Of a stretch of DNA of 64,000 bases, positions 9,296-17,243 are shown in pieces; the stretch's first letter is position 1; each line of letters starts with the position of its first letter. Both the position numbers and the translations under genes were made by a program. Below the pieces are notes generated by a model, which saw nothing but the letters and a program-made list of their open reading frames with translations, was not told where the DNA came from and did no database searches. The DNA comes from Chryseobacterium aahli (GTDB lineage: Bacteria; Bacteroidota; Bacteroidia; Flavobacteriales; Weeksellaceae): assembly GCF_022699665.1 (NCBI RefSeq), contig NZ_JALDNB010000004.1:282083-346082 (forward strand). The letters run 5' to 3'.

Positions 9296-10498
9296 ATGAA
9301 GAAGAAGCATCATCATAAAAAGAAACCTTCGTTTATAAAAAAATGGTCTGCTAAACTGCATTTGTGGTTTGGTTTATCTGTTGGGATTATAGTATTCATC
9401 ATTTCTTTGACGGGGACGATGTATGTTTTTAAAGATGAGATTCAAAGTCAGCTCAGGAAAGATGCGATTTACGTTAAGAAAGAATCTATCATTGCAGAGC
9501 CTTTGTCTATTGAAGTACTTCGTGATAAAGTTTCGTTAGAGGTTAATGAAAAATATCAGATTAGCTCTGTGGAGATTCCTTTAGATAAAAATAAATCTTA
9601 TGAATTTCTCTACTACGAAAAAGATAAAAAAGCCTGGAATTATTTTGATGAAGTGAAAATCAACAAATTGGTTTATGTGAACCAGTACACTGGAGAAATT
9701 CTGGGAATTTATAATGAAAAATATGACCTCTTCCCTATTTTAAAATCCATTCACTGGAGCTTATTATTAAAAGCTGACTGGGGAAAATATGTAGTAGGAA
9801 TTCCGGTTGTCTTGTTTATCATTATGCTTATTACGGGAATCGTTCTCTGGTGGCCAAAAAATAAGAAAATGATAAAAGGTCGTTTTTCATTTGACTGGAA
9901 AAACGTAAAAACATGGAAACGTAAAAACTATGATCTTCATAATGTTTTAGGATTTTACGCTTCATTTATTGCTTTAATAATGAGCCTTTCAGGAATTTAT
10001 TTCGCATACCCTTGGGTAAAAAATGCGTTCAATTTTACATTATCCGGTTCGGTCGATTTACCTAAAGAAAAGGAGGCCGAATCTCCTGATTCACTTCTAG
10101 CAAAAAACAACTTAGTTTTTGACCTTACCGCAAAAGAGACCCGAAAATTATATGTAAGCTCGTCAAGTTTCAGAATTCCATTAAATGGAAAAAATAAAAA
10201 AGGAAAAGATTTAAAAAACATTCCGGTGACTGTCTATGGTGAAGATGGAAAATTTGCCATCAGAAATCAATTAGCATTTGATAAATATTCAGGAAAACTA
10301 CTGTCTAATAAACCTCATCAGGAACTTAATACTGCAGAAAAATATGCCTATGCCAATTATGACATTCACACAGGATCCTATTTCGGATTCATAGGAAAGA
10401 TTATTTGGTTTATTGCAGGGCTGATCTGCACATCATTGCCCGTAACGGGATTTTTAATATGGCTGGGGAAACAAAAGAAAAAAGGAATTAAAGCGTAA
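9296..10498 (+). CDS. PepSY-associated transmembrane protein (putative ferrisiderophore reductase)
   Basis: 400 residues, starting with a very basic tail (KKKHHHKKKPSFIKKW). The KLHLWFGLSVGIIVFIISLTG motif that opens PepSY-TM proteins follows. Four hydrophobic segments (about residues 22-45, 150-185, 205-235, 360-385) and conserved histidines (IHWSLLLK, YDLHNVLGFYA, YDIHTGS) fit the iron-uptake-associated PepSY-TM family, thought to reduce ferric siderophores at the inner membrane. ATG 9296 is preferred to 9278 because the latter lies in the terminator stem. It is paralogous to the gene at 12670. Confidence 0.85.
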   Translation: MKKKHHHKKKPSFIKKWSAKLHLWFGLSVGIIVFIISLTGTMYVFKDEIQSQLRKDAIYVKKESIIAEPLSIEVLRDKVSLEVNEKYQISSVEIPLDKNKSYEFLYYEKDKKAWNYFDEVKINKLVYVNQYTGEILGIYNEKYDLFPILKSIHWSLLLKADWGKYVVGIPVVLFIIMLITGIVLWWPKNKKMIKGRFSFDWKNVKTWKRKNYDLHNVLGFYASFIALIMSLSGIYFAYPWVKNAFNFTLSGSVDLPKEKEAESPDSLLAKNNLVFDLTAKETRKLYVSSSSFRIPLNGKNKKGKDLKNIPVTVYGEDGKFAIRNQLAFDKYSGKLLSNKPHQELNTAEKYAYANYDIHTGSYFGFIGKIIWFIAGLICTSLPVTGFLIWLGKQKKKGIKA

Positions 10499-10500
10499 TC

Positions 10501-12618
10501 ATGAAGAAAATCATTTTATCTGTAGCATCTTTAGCTACTGTCACAACATTTGCTCAACAAAAAGATTCTTTACAGGTTAAAGACGTAGACGAAGTGGTAA
10601 TGACGGCTTCCAGAAAAAGCGAAAACATCAAAGAAATACCAAGTTCAGTTACGATTGTCGGCGAAAAGCAGATTCAGTCGCAATTAACGGTTAACTCAGA
10701 TATTACAAGTATTTTACAATATACGGTTCCGAGTTTGGCGACAAGCTCAGGACAGACTTCAAATACCGGACAAACGTTGAGAGGACGCCAGGTTTTGGTT
10801 TTAATTGACGGAATACCGCAATCCACTCCACTGAGAAACGGAGCGAGAGACTTACGAGTGATTGATCCTACCGTTATCGAAAGAATTGAAGTGATCAAAG
10901 GTGCTTCATCAATCTATGGAAACGGTGCAGACGGAGGAATTATCAATTACATTACAAGAAAAAGCAAATCAGATAAAAAGATTTCCGGAATTTCTCAAGT
11001 TGGCATTACCATACAGCCTTACGGAGGAACTCTTGGTGTGCGAGCCAGTCAGTTTTTATCCGGAAAAATCACAGATAAATTCGATTATGTAGCTTCTTTC
11101 GCTTACGAAAGAACTGGGTATATGAAAGATGCAGATGGTGTCAATTTAAGTCCAACGTACAGTCCTGCAAAAATGGATAACTACAACGGAATGTTGAAAT
11201 TAGGCTATAATTTTAATGAAAATCAAAGAATTGAAGCATCCTACATTGGTTATGCTTCAAAATCTGATCTTAATTTAGGTTTAAAAACAGGAAAATATGG
11301 CCAAATTCCAACGATCGGGGAAGGCGAAAGCAAAAACTTAGACACAACACCTCAGGGAACACCGAGAAATCACAATTTTAAAATCAGCTACGACAATAAG
11401 AATATATTTTGGAAGACCTCACTCAATCTCAACCTTTATCTGCAGGATTTCAGAACCGTCTACGGATATAGCGACACTTTCTTGAACGGAGGTCAGTCTA
11501 ATGTTATTTCCAATAAAAAAGGAGCAAGACTTAATTTGGATACTCAATTGTGGAATGCTAAAAATTCTCAGGGAGAAGTAATTTATGGAGTGGATATCCT
11601 GAATGACCAAACCGTTCAGAAACTAGAAGACGGCCGTTACTGGACTCCAGATATGGATATGACCAACATAGCCCCTTTTCTATTGGTGAAAATTGATTTA
11701 CTAAAGAAATTAACGATCAAAGGAGGACTTCGCTATGAAAACATGAAAGTAAAAGTAGGTGATTTTGACACTCTTTCGTCACTAAAAGCCGATGGAACTT
11801 TTACCAAAAGTATTTTTGTGACAGGTGGAGAATTGGAATACAATGCATTAGTAGCCAATCTTGGACTCCGTTATAATATCAACCCGATGATTAATCTTTT
11901 CGGGAGTTTTTCACAGGCTTATTCAATTAACGAGTTGGGAAGAATTTTAAGAACCTCAACTTCCGATACGATTACCAAGCTCGAAACCAAACCAATCATT
12001 GTCAACAACTACGAATTGGGAGCAACAGGGCAAATTACCAAATGGTTAAATTATGAAGTAACTTCTTACGTAAGTACATCAAAATTAGGAGCTACATTCA
12101 TCCAAAGTCCAGACAGAGCTTTAACAATCCAGAGATCTCCCGAAATGGTGTATGGTGTGGAAGGATTTTTACATTTCACTCCTGCAAAATGGATCAATTT
12201 CGGAGGAAGCTACAGCTGGATGGAAGGAATTACTTCTGTAAAAGATGACGGAGATTATTCAACAAAAATTAATAACAGCAGAATTTCTGCACCGAAAGTT
12301 TTAGCATATGTTCAGGTAAGACCTACCGAAAAATTATCTGTCGGAGTAGACATGCTCAATGCTTTCAGGCAAAATAGGTTTGGCCCAAATGCAAAAACAG
12401 GATTGTATGTTTATGGCGAAGGTGAAGTACCCGGCTACACAGTTTTCAACTTTAAATCGAGCTATGATGTTAACCAAAACTGGAAAGTATCTTTAGGAGT
12501 AGAAAATGTGTTCAACAAAATGTACCAGCCTGCAATTGCGTGGTGGGCAGCAAGAGACGCAGACTTCACGAATTCATTAGGGATGCGTGGAACGTTCATG
12601 GTTGAATACAGATTTTAA
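10501..12618 (+). CDS. TonB-dependent receptor (FepA/CirA-like)
   Basis: 705 residues with signal peptide MKKIILSVASLATVTTFAQ, TonB box DVDEVVMTA, and a plug with EIPSSVTIVGEKQIQSQL, GQTLRGRQVLVLIDGIPQ and RIEVIKGASSIYGNGADGGI. A 22-strand-type barrel ends in FMVEYRF. It is probably another siderophore or haem receptor of the outer membrane. Only two bases separate it from the preceding PepSY gene, so these two are co-transcribed. It is not closely similar to the receptor at 7061, so the receptors are not a recent duplication even though the PepSY genes are clear paralogues. Confidence 0.92.
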   Translation: MKKIILSVASLATVTTFAQQKDSLQVKDVDEVVMTASRKSENIKEIPSSVTIVGEKQIQSQLTVNSDITSILQYTVPSLATSSGQTSNTGQTLRGRQVLVLIDGIPQSTPLRNGARDLRVIDPTVIERIEVIKGASSIYGNGADGGIINYITRKSKSDKKISGISQVGITIQPYGGTLGVRASQFLSGKITDKFDYVASFAYERTGYMKDADGVNLSPTYSPAKMDNYNGMLKLGYNFNENQRIEASYIGYASKSDLNLGLKTGKYGQIPTIGEGESKNLDTTPQGTPRNHNFKISYDNKNIFWKTSLNLNLYLQDFRTVYGYSDTFLNGGQSNVISNKKGARLNLDTQLWNAKNSQGEVIYGVDILNDQTVQKLEDGRYWTPDMDMTNIAPFLLVKIDLLKKLTIKGGLRYENMKVKVGDFDTLSSLKADGTFTKSIFVTGGELEYNALVANLGLRYNINPMINLFGSFSQAYSINELGRILRTSTSDTITKLETKPIIVNNYELGATGQITKWLNYEVTSYVSTSKLGATFIQSPDRALTIQRSPEMVYGVEGFLHFTPAKWINFGGSYSWMEGITSVKDDGDYSTKINNSRISAPKVLAYVQVRPTEKLSVGVDMLNAFRQNRFGPNAKTGLYVYGEGEVPGYTVFNFKSSYDVNQNWKVSLGVENVFNKMYQPAIAWWAARDADFTNSLGMRGTFMVEYRF

Positions 12619-12644
12619 TTAATCTAAATAAAAATAGAAAATCT

Positions 12645-12652
12645 TATATTTG
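12645..12652 (+). promoter_or_regulatory. -7 box for the second PepSY gene
   Basis: TATATTTG, an exact consensus match 17 bases before the ATG at 12670. The second PepSY gene can therefore be expressed independently of the receptor upstream. Confidence 0.55.
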
Positions 12653-12669
12653 CACAACTTTAGAAATTC

Positions 12670-13881
12670 ATGAAGAAAAAATATCACCACAAAAAGAAAC
12701 CAAGTCTTTTCAAAAAATGGACAGGGAAACTGCATTTATGGTTCGGATTAGGAATCGGATTTTTGATTTTCATTATCTCAATTACCGGTGCTTTGTATGT
12801 GTTCAAAGACGAGGTCGAAAACTTTACCAGAAAAGAGGTTATCTATCATAATGAGCCCAATATTGATCAGAAACAAATCCTTCCAATCAGAGTTTTAGAA
12901 AAATCGGTGGTGGCACAGGTGAAAGAAAAATATCCCGTGCATTGGGTCAATATTCCGATTGATAAAAAGATGTCTTACCAGTTTTATTGGTATGAGCACA
13001 ATCCGAAAGCATGGAATTATTTTGAAGAATTTCCTATTTACAAGTTGGCTTACGTCAATCCATATAACGGGAAAGTTTTACAGACTTACGACGAGAAAAA
13101 CGGCTTTTTTCAGATTGTAAAAATGATTCACTGGAGTTATTTACTAAAACAGGAATGGGGAACTTACGTCGTAGGAATACCGGTGATTATCTTTGTCATT
13201 ATGCTGATTTCAGGGATTATCTTATGGTGGCCAAAAAACAAAGCAGCCAGAAAACAACGTTTTTCATTCAAATGGCAAAATGTAAAAAGCTGGAAAAGAA
13301 AAAACTACGACCTTCACAATGTTTTAGGTTTTTACGCATCCATATTTGCTTTAATATTTTCACTTACCGGTTTATTCTATGCCTTTTTTGTTGTTCAGGC
13401 GGCATTCTACTTTATTTTTTCCGGTGGAAGTACGGCTTATCCGGACTTTACATCCATTAAAACAAAAGCTCCGATTGAGTTGAGAACCGAAGGCACTTTA
13501 GACAAAATCAGCAATACGGTAAAAGCAAAATATCCTGAATCTTTCGGGTTCGCAATCGATTTAGGACATCCCCATATGGATGATCATGAACATCCGAATT
13601 TTGAGGTTTATGTAAAACACCTCTCCTATTCTTATCATAAAAGCAGCAGTTTGATTTTTGACGAAAACTCTGGTGAGCTTCTACATACTCACGATATGAA
13701 AGACAAAAACTTTGGTGAAAAAGCCGTAGGAGCCAACTATGATATTCACGTAGGTTCAATCTTAGGATTACCAACCAAAATCATTGCATTTCTTGTCAGC
13801 TTAATTTGTGCTTCACTTCCTGTAACCGGATTTTTAGTGTGGTGGGGAAGAAGAAAAAAGGTAAAAAAAGTGATCTCATAA
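12670..13881 (+). CDS. PepSY-associated transmembrane protein, second paralogue
   Basis: 403 residues with the same architecture as the protein at 9296: basic tail KKKYHHKKKPSLFKKW, then KLHLWFGLGIGFLIFIIS, IHWSYLLKQEWGTYVVGIP, WKRKNYDLHNVLGFYAS, and a final YDIHVGS segment followed by a last membrane helix. The periplasmic loop between helices 3 and 4 differs and contains a His-rich stretch (HPHMDDHEHPNFEVYVKH) that could bind metal. It probably supports reductive release of iron for the receptor at 10501. The two PepSY genes are duplicates that diverged mainly in this loop. Confidence 0.85.
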   Translation: MKKKYHHKKKPSLFKKWTGKLHLWFGLGIGFLIFIISITGALYVFKDEVENFTRKEVIYHNEPNIDQKQILPIRVLEKSVVAQVKEKYPVHWVNIPIDKKMSYQFYWYEHNPKAWNYFEEFPIYKLAYVNPYNGKVLQTYDEKNGFFQIVKMIHWSYLLKQEWGTYVVGIPVIIFVIMLISGIILWWPKNKAARKQRFSFKWQNVKSWKRKNYDLHNVLGFYASIFALIFSLTGLFYAFFVVQAAFYFIFSGGSTAYPDFTSIKTKAPIELRTEGTLDKISNTVKAKYPESFGFAIDLGHPHMDDHEHPNFEVYVKHLSYSYHKSSSLIFDENSGELLHTHDMKDKNFGEKAVGANYDIHVGSILGLPTKIIAFLVSLICASLPVTGFLVWWGRRKKVKKVIS

Positions 13882-13963
13882 TTTTTTAATAATATTCTAC
13901 ATTAAGCATTATTAATACAATCTTTTTTATAAATTTATTGCCTCGAAATTATACAATAAGAAA

Positions 13964-14932
13964 ATGTCAGTAGTAGATTTGTCAAAACAGGTTGCATTAG
14001 GTATCGATATCGGTGGAACCAATACTAAATTTGGTTTAGTAAATCACAGAGGCCAGATTTTAGCAAAAGGTTCACTTCCCACCGATCAGTATGATACGCC
14101 GGAAGCATTTATCGATGCATTGCACGAAAAAATTCAACCGTTGATCGATGAGCATGGAGTAGAAAAAATGATAGAAGGAATCGGTGTAGGAGCGCCCAAC
14201 GCAAACTATTACAGAGGAACCATCGAGCAGGCACCCAATCTTCCATGGAAAGGCGTGATTCAGTTTGCAGACTTAATGACTGAAAAATTCGGACAGCCTT
14301 GCAAAATGACCAATGATGCCAATGCTGCAGCTTTAGGTGAAATGATGTACGGCGCTGCAAGAGGCATGAAAGATTTCATCATGATTACCTTGGGAACAGG
14401 CGTTGGCAGCGGAATTGTTTCAAGCGGACATTTAATCTACGGTCATGACGGTTTTGCAGGAGAACTAGGTCACACCATCGTAAAGCCAGGCGGAAGAAAA
14501 CATTGGAGCACCGGTTCTGAAGGTAGCCTTGAAGCATATGCATCTGCAACAGGTATTGCCATTACTGCAAAAAAAATGAGAGCAGAATTCCCAGATTCTA
14601 TGCTGAATCAATATCCTGAAGATATCATCAATTCTAAAACCGTTCATGAATGTGCTTTAAAAGGTGATCCCGTAGCCATAGAAGTTTTCAGATATACCGG
14701 TCAGAAATTGGGTGAAGCTTTAGCTAATTTCGTCATGTTCTCTTCACCGGAAGCAATTTTGCTATTCGGAGGGGTAATCAAAGCAGGAGATTTTATTTTA
14801 AAACCTGCAAAACTTCACATGGAAAGAAATCTTTTACCTATTTTCAGAAACAAAGTAAGATTGGTTTTCAGTGAATTGGATGAAGCCGATGCAGCCATTT
14901 TGGGAGCAAGTGCTTTGGTTTGGGAAAAGTAA
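13964..14932 (+). CDS. ROK family sugar kinase (glucokinase-like)
   Basis: 322 residues. The phosphate-binding motif ALGIDIGGTNTKFGLV is at the N-terminus, the sugar-binding and catalytic segment MTNDANAAALGE is in the middle, and MITLGTGVGSGIV and FAGELGHTIV follow, all typical of ROK kinases. The family phosphorylates glucose or related hexoses in the cytoplasm. The usual zinc motif CxCGxxGCxE is absent: the aligned stretch reads GGRKHWSTGSEGSLEAYAS, without any cysteine. The gene stands alone with a terminator behind it. Glucokinase is the most likely role; substrate is not certain. Confidence 0.85.
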   Translation: MSVVDLSKQVALGIDIGGTNTKFGLVNHRGQILAKGSLPTDQYDTPEAFIDALHEKIQPLIDEHGVEKMIEGIGVGAPNANYYRGTIEQAPNLPWKGVIQFADLMTEKFGQPCKMTNDANAAALGEMMYGAARGMKDFIMITLGTGVGSGIVSSGHLIYGHDGFAGELGHTIVKPGGRKHWSTGSEGSLEAYASATGIAITAKKMRAEFPDSMLNQYPEDIINSKTVHECALKGDPVAIEVFRYTGQKLGEALANFVMFSSPEAILLFGGVIKAGDFILKPAKLHMERNLLPIFRNKVRLVFSELDEADAAILGASALVWEK

Positions 14933-14955
14933 TTCAAACAAATAAAATATATCAG

Positions 14956-14982
14956 GCATTCTCTTTTTGAGGATGCTTTTTT
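14956..14982 (+). terminator. Intrinsic terminator after the ROK kinase
   Basis: Stem GCATTCTC/GAGGATGC (one G:U pair) with a five-T loop and a T6 tail. Confidence 0.7.
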
Positions 14983-15086
14983 GTTTTCAATACTTAAATG
15001 ATTTTCATTGGTGATTATTTGTGAAATCTATCAGTGCGATTTGTGTTTAAACCATTGTTTAATTACATTTTGGCTCAATTTTTTCT

Positions 15087-15094
15087 TATTTTTG
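15087..15094 (+). promoter_or_regulatory. -7 box for msrA
   Basis: TATTTTTG fits TAnnTTTG, 65 bases upstream of the msrA ATG, implying a leader of about 55-60 bases. Confidence 0.4.
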
Positions 15095-15159
15095 ATACGT
15101 TTTTAATCAACCTAAAATAGGTATGAGAATGAACGACTTAAACAAACAATCAATTTAAA

Positions 15160-15717
15160 ATGGATAAAAATAATTTACAGCAAATTACTTTCGGAGGCGG
15201 ATGTTTCTGGTGTGTAGAAAGCTGTTTTAATATGTTAAAAGGTGTAGAATCTGCAATTTCAGGATATTCTGGTGGTCATAAAGATAATCCGACTTATGAA
15301 GAAATTTGTACAGGAGAAACCGGACATGCAGAAGTCGTGCAGATCACTTATGATCCGGCAATCATTTCTTATGATCAGTTGACGGATGTATTTTTCTTCC
15401 TTCACGATCCTACTCAGCTTAACAGACAAGGAAATGACATCGGAACTCAATATCGTTCTGCCATTTTCTATAAAGACGATGCTGAAAAACAAAGAGCAGA
15501 AAATGCTATCAAAGAATCTGAAGCTTCAGGAAAATGGTCTGGAAAATATGTGACAGAATTGGCGCCATTTGAAAAATTCTGGCCGGCAGAACAGTATCAC
15601 CAAGGATATTATCATGTCAACCCAAATCAACCTTACTGCAGTGCAGTAGTTGGTCCAAAAATTCAAAAGTTCAAAAAACATTTCGGAGAACTGGGAATGT
15701 TGACAGATTCAGAATAA
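15160..15717 (+). CDS. msrA: Peptide methionine sulfoxide reductase MsrA
   Basis: 185 residues that start with the catalytic GGGCFWCVE motif (Cys15). SGYSGGHKDNPTYEEICTGETGHAEVV, split across about residues 36-62, and YRSAIFY and FEKFWPAEQYHQGYY follow, all diagnostic for MsrA. The enzyme reduces methionine-S-sulfoxide in proteins as an oxidative-damage repair step, using thioredoxin. A second cysteine near the C-terminus (PYCSAVVGPK) may be the resolving residue. No signal peptide, so cytoplasmic. Monocistronic, with a terminator shared with the convergent gene at 15750. Confidence 0.96.
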   Translation: MDKNNLQQITFGGGCFWCVESCFNMLKGVESAISGYSGGHKDNPTYEEICTGETGHAEVVQITYDPAIISYDQLTDVFFFLHDPTQLNRQGNDIGTQYRSAIFYKDDAEKQRAENAIKESEASGKWSGKYVTELAPFEKFWPAEQYHQGYYHVNPNQPYCSAVVGPKIQKFKKHFGELGMLTDSE

Positions 15718-15723
15718 AAAATT

Positions 15724-15750
15724 AAAGCGGAGATTTTTCTTCGCTTTTTT
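15724..15750. terminator. Bidirectional terminator between msrA and the convergent gene
   Basis: Stem AAAGCG/CGCTTT extended by imperfect pairs, followed by T on the plus strand and led by A-rich sequence for the minus strand. It lies exactly between two convergent stop codons. Confidence 0.55.
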
Positions 15751-16583
15751 TATTGCTCTATTTCCTCTTCTATAACTCCAGCATATTTGTCAATAATATA
15801 TTCTGTAGCTTTTCTTAATTCTCTCCCGTTATTCGGATCTACTCCATCATCTGTAAAAAATTCCACTACCCCATTATATTTTGAATACCAAACTTTTCCG
15901 TAAGCATTTTCCACTGTCAAAGTATCTTTTCTTTCAATTCTTTTCAAATAGGTCATCTTTTCATAATCAAAAGATATCTTGTGATTGTAAATCGGATTTT
16001 TATCCTGACAATCTACCCGTTTGTATTCACTTTTATCCCAATACATACATTGCGGTTGAGGTTCTAAAATTCCCGCAATTCCTTGAATTTGATTATTCGG
16101 CTTCTTGGAAAAGGCAACGGTTCCCGTCGTCAAACATATCAAAAGCACAATCTCCATAATTCCCATTCCGTTTTTCTTTATGAATTCAGGCATTTTGAAA
16201 TTTTGCTCATTCGTAATATTGATAATGATATTGGAAAGCTTTTCCGTTAAAGATTCCTCGTCTTTATCAACGCTTATTTTGACTGTTGTTTTATTGGCTT
16301 CATCATCTTTCTTTGTAAAAGCTCTTGAAAATTCCGTGAAGTCTTTGTAATCTAAATACTCACTCAGTTTATTCAAGATTAAAGTTTCTATACTCGTTTC
16401 TTCTTTTATTCCCGTAATAAATGAATCATGGTATCTCGAAAGTGTTTTCACAGATATTATAAAACCCAACTTTCTTTCAATATCATCAGAAAGATCTGTC
16501 GCCCATCCGTTCTTTGTATCCTTTTCAGATTTAGATTTAATCTTTTGAAATACTTCATGAATTAGTAGTTTTCTTTTGGACAT
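15750..16583 (-). CDS. Membrane-anchored protein with N-terminal HTH-like domain
   Basis: 277 residues in three parts. Residues 1-95 form a charged cytoplasmic domain with the pattern IERKLGFIISVKTLSRYHDSF then LNKLSEYLDYKDFTEFSRAF, which resembles an N-terminal helix-turn-helix-like domain recurrent in Bacteroidota. One transmembrane helix follows (about 139-158). The C-terminal 115 residues lie outside the membrane and contain two cysteines (CMYWDKSEYKRVDC). The shape suggests a membrane-tethered sensor or regulator, but no known family is firmly recognised. It faces a structured 380-base spacer and the plus-strand signalling block. Confidence 0.65.
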   Translation of the reverse strand: MSKRKLLIHEVFQKIKSKSEKDTKNGWATDLSDDIERKLGFIISVKTLSRYHDSFITGIKEETSIETLILNKLSEYLDYKDFTEFSRAFTKKDDEANKTTVKISVDKDEESLTEKLSNIIINITNEQNFKMPEFIKKNGMGIMEIVLLICLTTGTVAFSKKPNNQIQGIAGILEPQPQCMYWDKSEYKRVDCQDKNPIYNHKISFDYEKMTYLKRIERKDTLTVENAYGKVWYSKYNGVVEFFTDDGVDPNNGRELRKATEYIIDKYAGVIEEEIEQ

Positions 16584-16681
16584 AATTAGTTTTTAAGAGC
16601 ATTACAAAATAGGTGATTTTCAATCATAATTCATTACGGTTTTCCACAATCAAATCCTGTCCATTTATTGTCCATCGATGT

Positions 16682-16943
16682 CTATGTTTTGTCTAACACC
16701 TGCATCACGTTTTGTTGCAAATTTGCTAAAGAAATCAGTGATAAACAAACAATTACAAAAAACAAATTTACAAAACTGATTTCAAAATCACCTGATAAAA
16801 CGGAAGAAAACTCCGGGTTGGGAAGCAGATGTTTCTCTTCCGTTTTTGAAGGTTCACTTCCCAAAAAATTTAGAAGCGCTTCAATTTTTTTAAACGTGTA
16901 ACACTGTCTGCGATCTGTTTCGCAGGGAAGAACACGAATGCTT
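16682..16943 (-). other. Open reading frame without a canonical start inside a hairpin-rich spacer
   Basis: The 382-base spacer 16584-16965 holds no clear gene. On the minus strand a frame is open for about 86 codons without any ATG in its first three quarters; its text (KKIEALLNFLGSEPSKTEEK, then SVLSGDFEISFVNLFFVIV) reads like real protein with a hydrophobic helix. The same DNA carries a 15-bp stem with one bulge (arms near 16797-16811 and 16831-16846), the palindrome GAAGCGCTTC (16873-16882) and a 6-bp hairpin CTGCGA/TCGCAG (16908-16925). It may be a decayed gene, a repeat element or a structured RNA. Confidence 0.35.
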
Positions 16944-16965
16944 TAACAATAAATTTTTTGACAAA

Positions 16966-17181
16966 ATGATTCAAATACTTTTAATGCTACTTGGCTTAGC
17001 ATTCGGAAATAATAATGGAAATGCAACATGCAATAATAATAATAATAATAATAACGGAGGAACAGTGACAACACAGGATTCCGGAGGCGGAACAGGTTTT
17101 GATCCAGGAACGGGAACTGGTGATGATGGAGGAACAGGAGGAAATACAGGACAATTACCTCCACCTTTTACAAATCCATAA
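16966..17181 (+). CDS. Small Asn/Gly-rich, probably exported peptide
   Basis: 71 residues. A short hydrophobic start (MIQILLMLLGLAFG) is followed by an asparagine run encoded by (AAT)7AAC at 17032-17055, then a Gly/Thr/Asp-rich tail ending PPPFTNP. It resembles no family I recognise. The in-frame trinucleotide repeat can change length without breaking the frame. A terminator follows directly, so this looks like a self-contained transcript. The opposite-strand Pro- and Leu-rich frames are mirror images of this composition. Coding is likely but not certain. Confidence 0.5.
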   Translation: MIQILLMLLGLAFGNNNGNATCNNNNNNNNGGTVTTQDSGGGTGFDPGTGTGDDGGTGGNTGQLPPPFTNP

Positions 17182-17188
17182 ATTAATG

Positions 17189-17219
17189 AAGGACAGATTG
17201 CATAAATCTGTCCTTTTTT
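17189..17219 (+). terminator. Intrinsic terminator after the Asn-rich peptide gene
   Basis: Perfect 11-bp stem AAGGACAGATT/AATCTGTCCTT, loop GCATA, T-rich tail. Confidence 0.85.
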
Positions 17220-17243
17220 CTTACTTTGTATCAAACTATTTCC

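Noticed and set aside
16668..16901. 77-codon plus-strand frame in the hairpin-rich spacer
   Set aside because: Its composition is poor in protein-like patterns and it covers the hairpins; the minus-strand frame reads better, though it too lacks a start.
17032..17055. AAT tract considered as a CRISPR or spacer-type repeat
   Set aside because: A simple in-frame trinucleotide run; no repeat-spacer structure anywhere in the window.
16971..17234. Pro/Leu-rich minus-strand frame of 87 codons
   Set aside because: It is the mirror of the Gly/Asn-rich plus-strand repeat and crosses the terminator.
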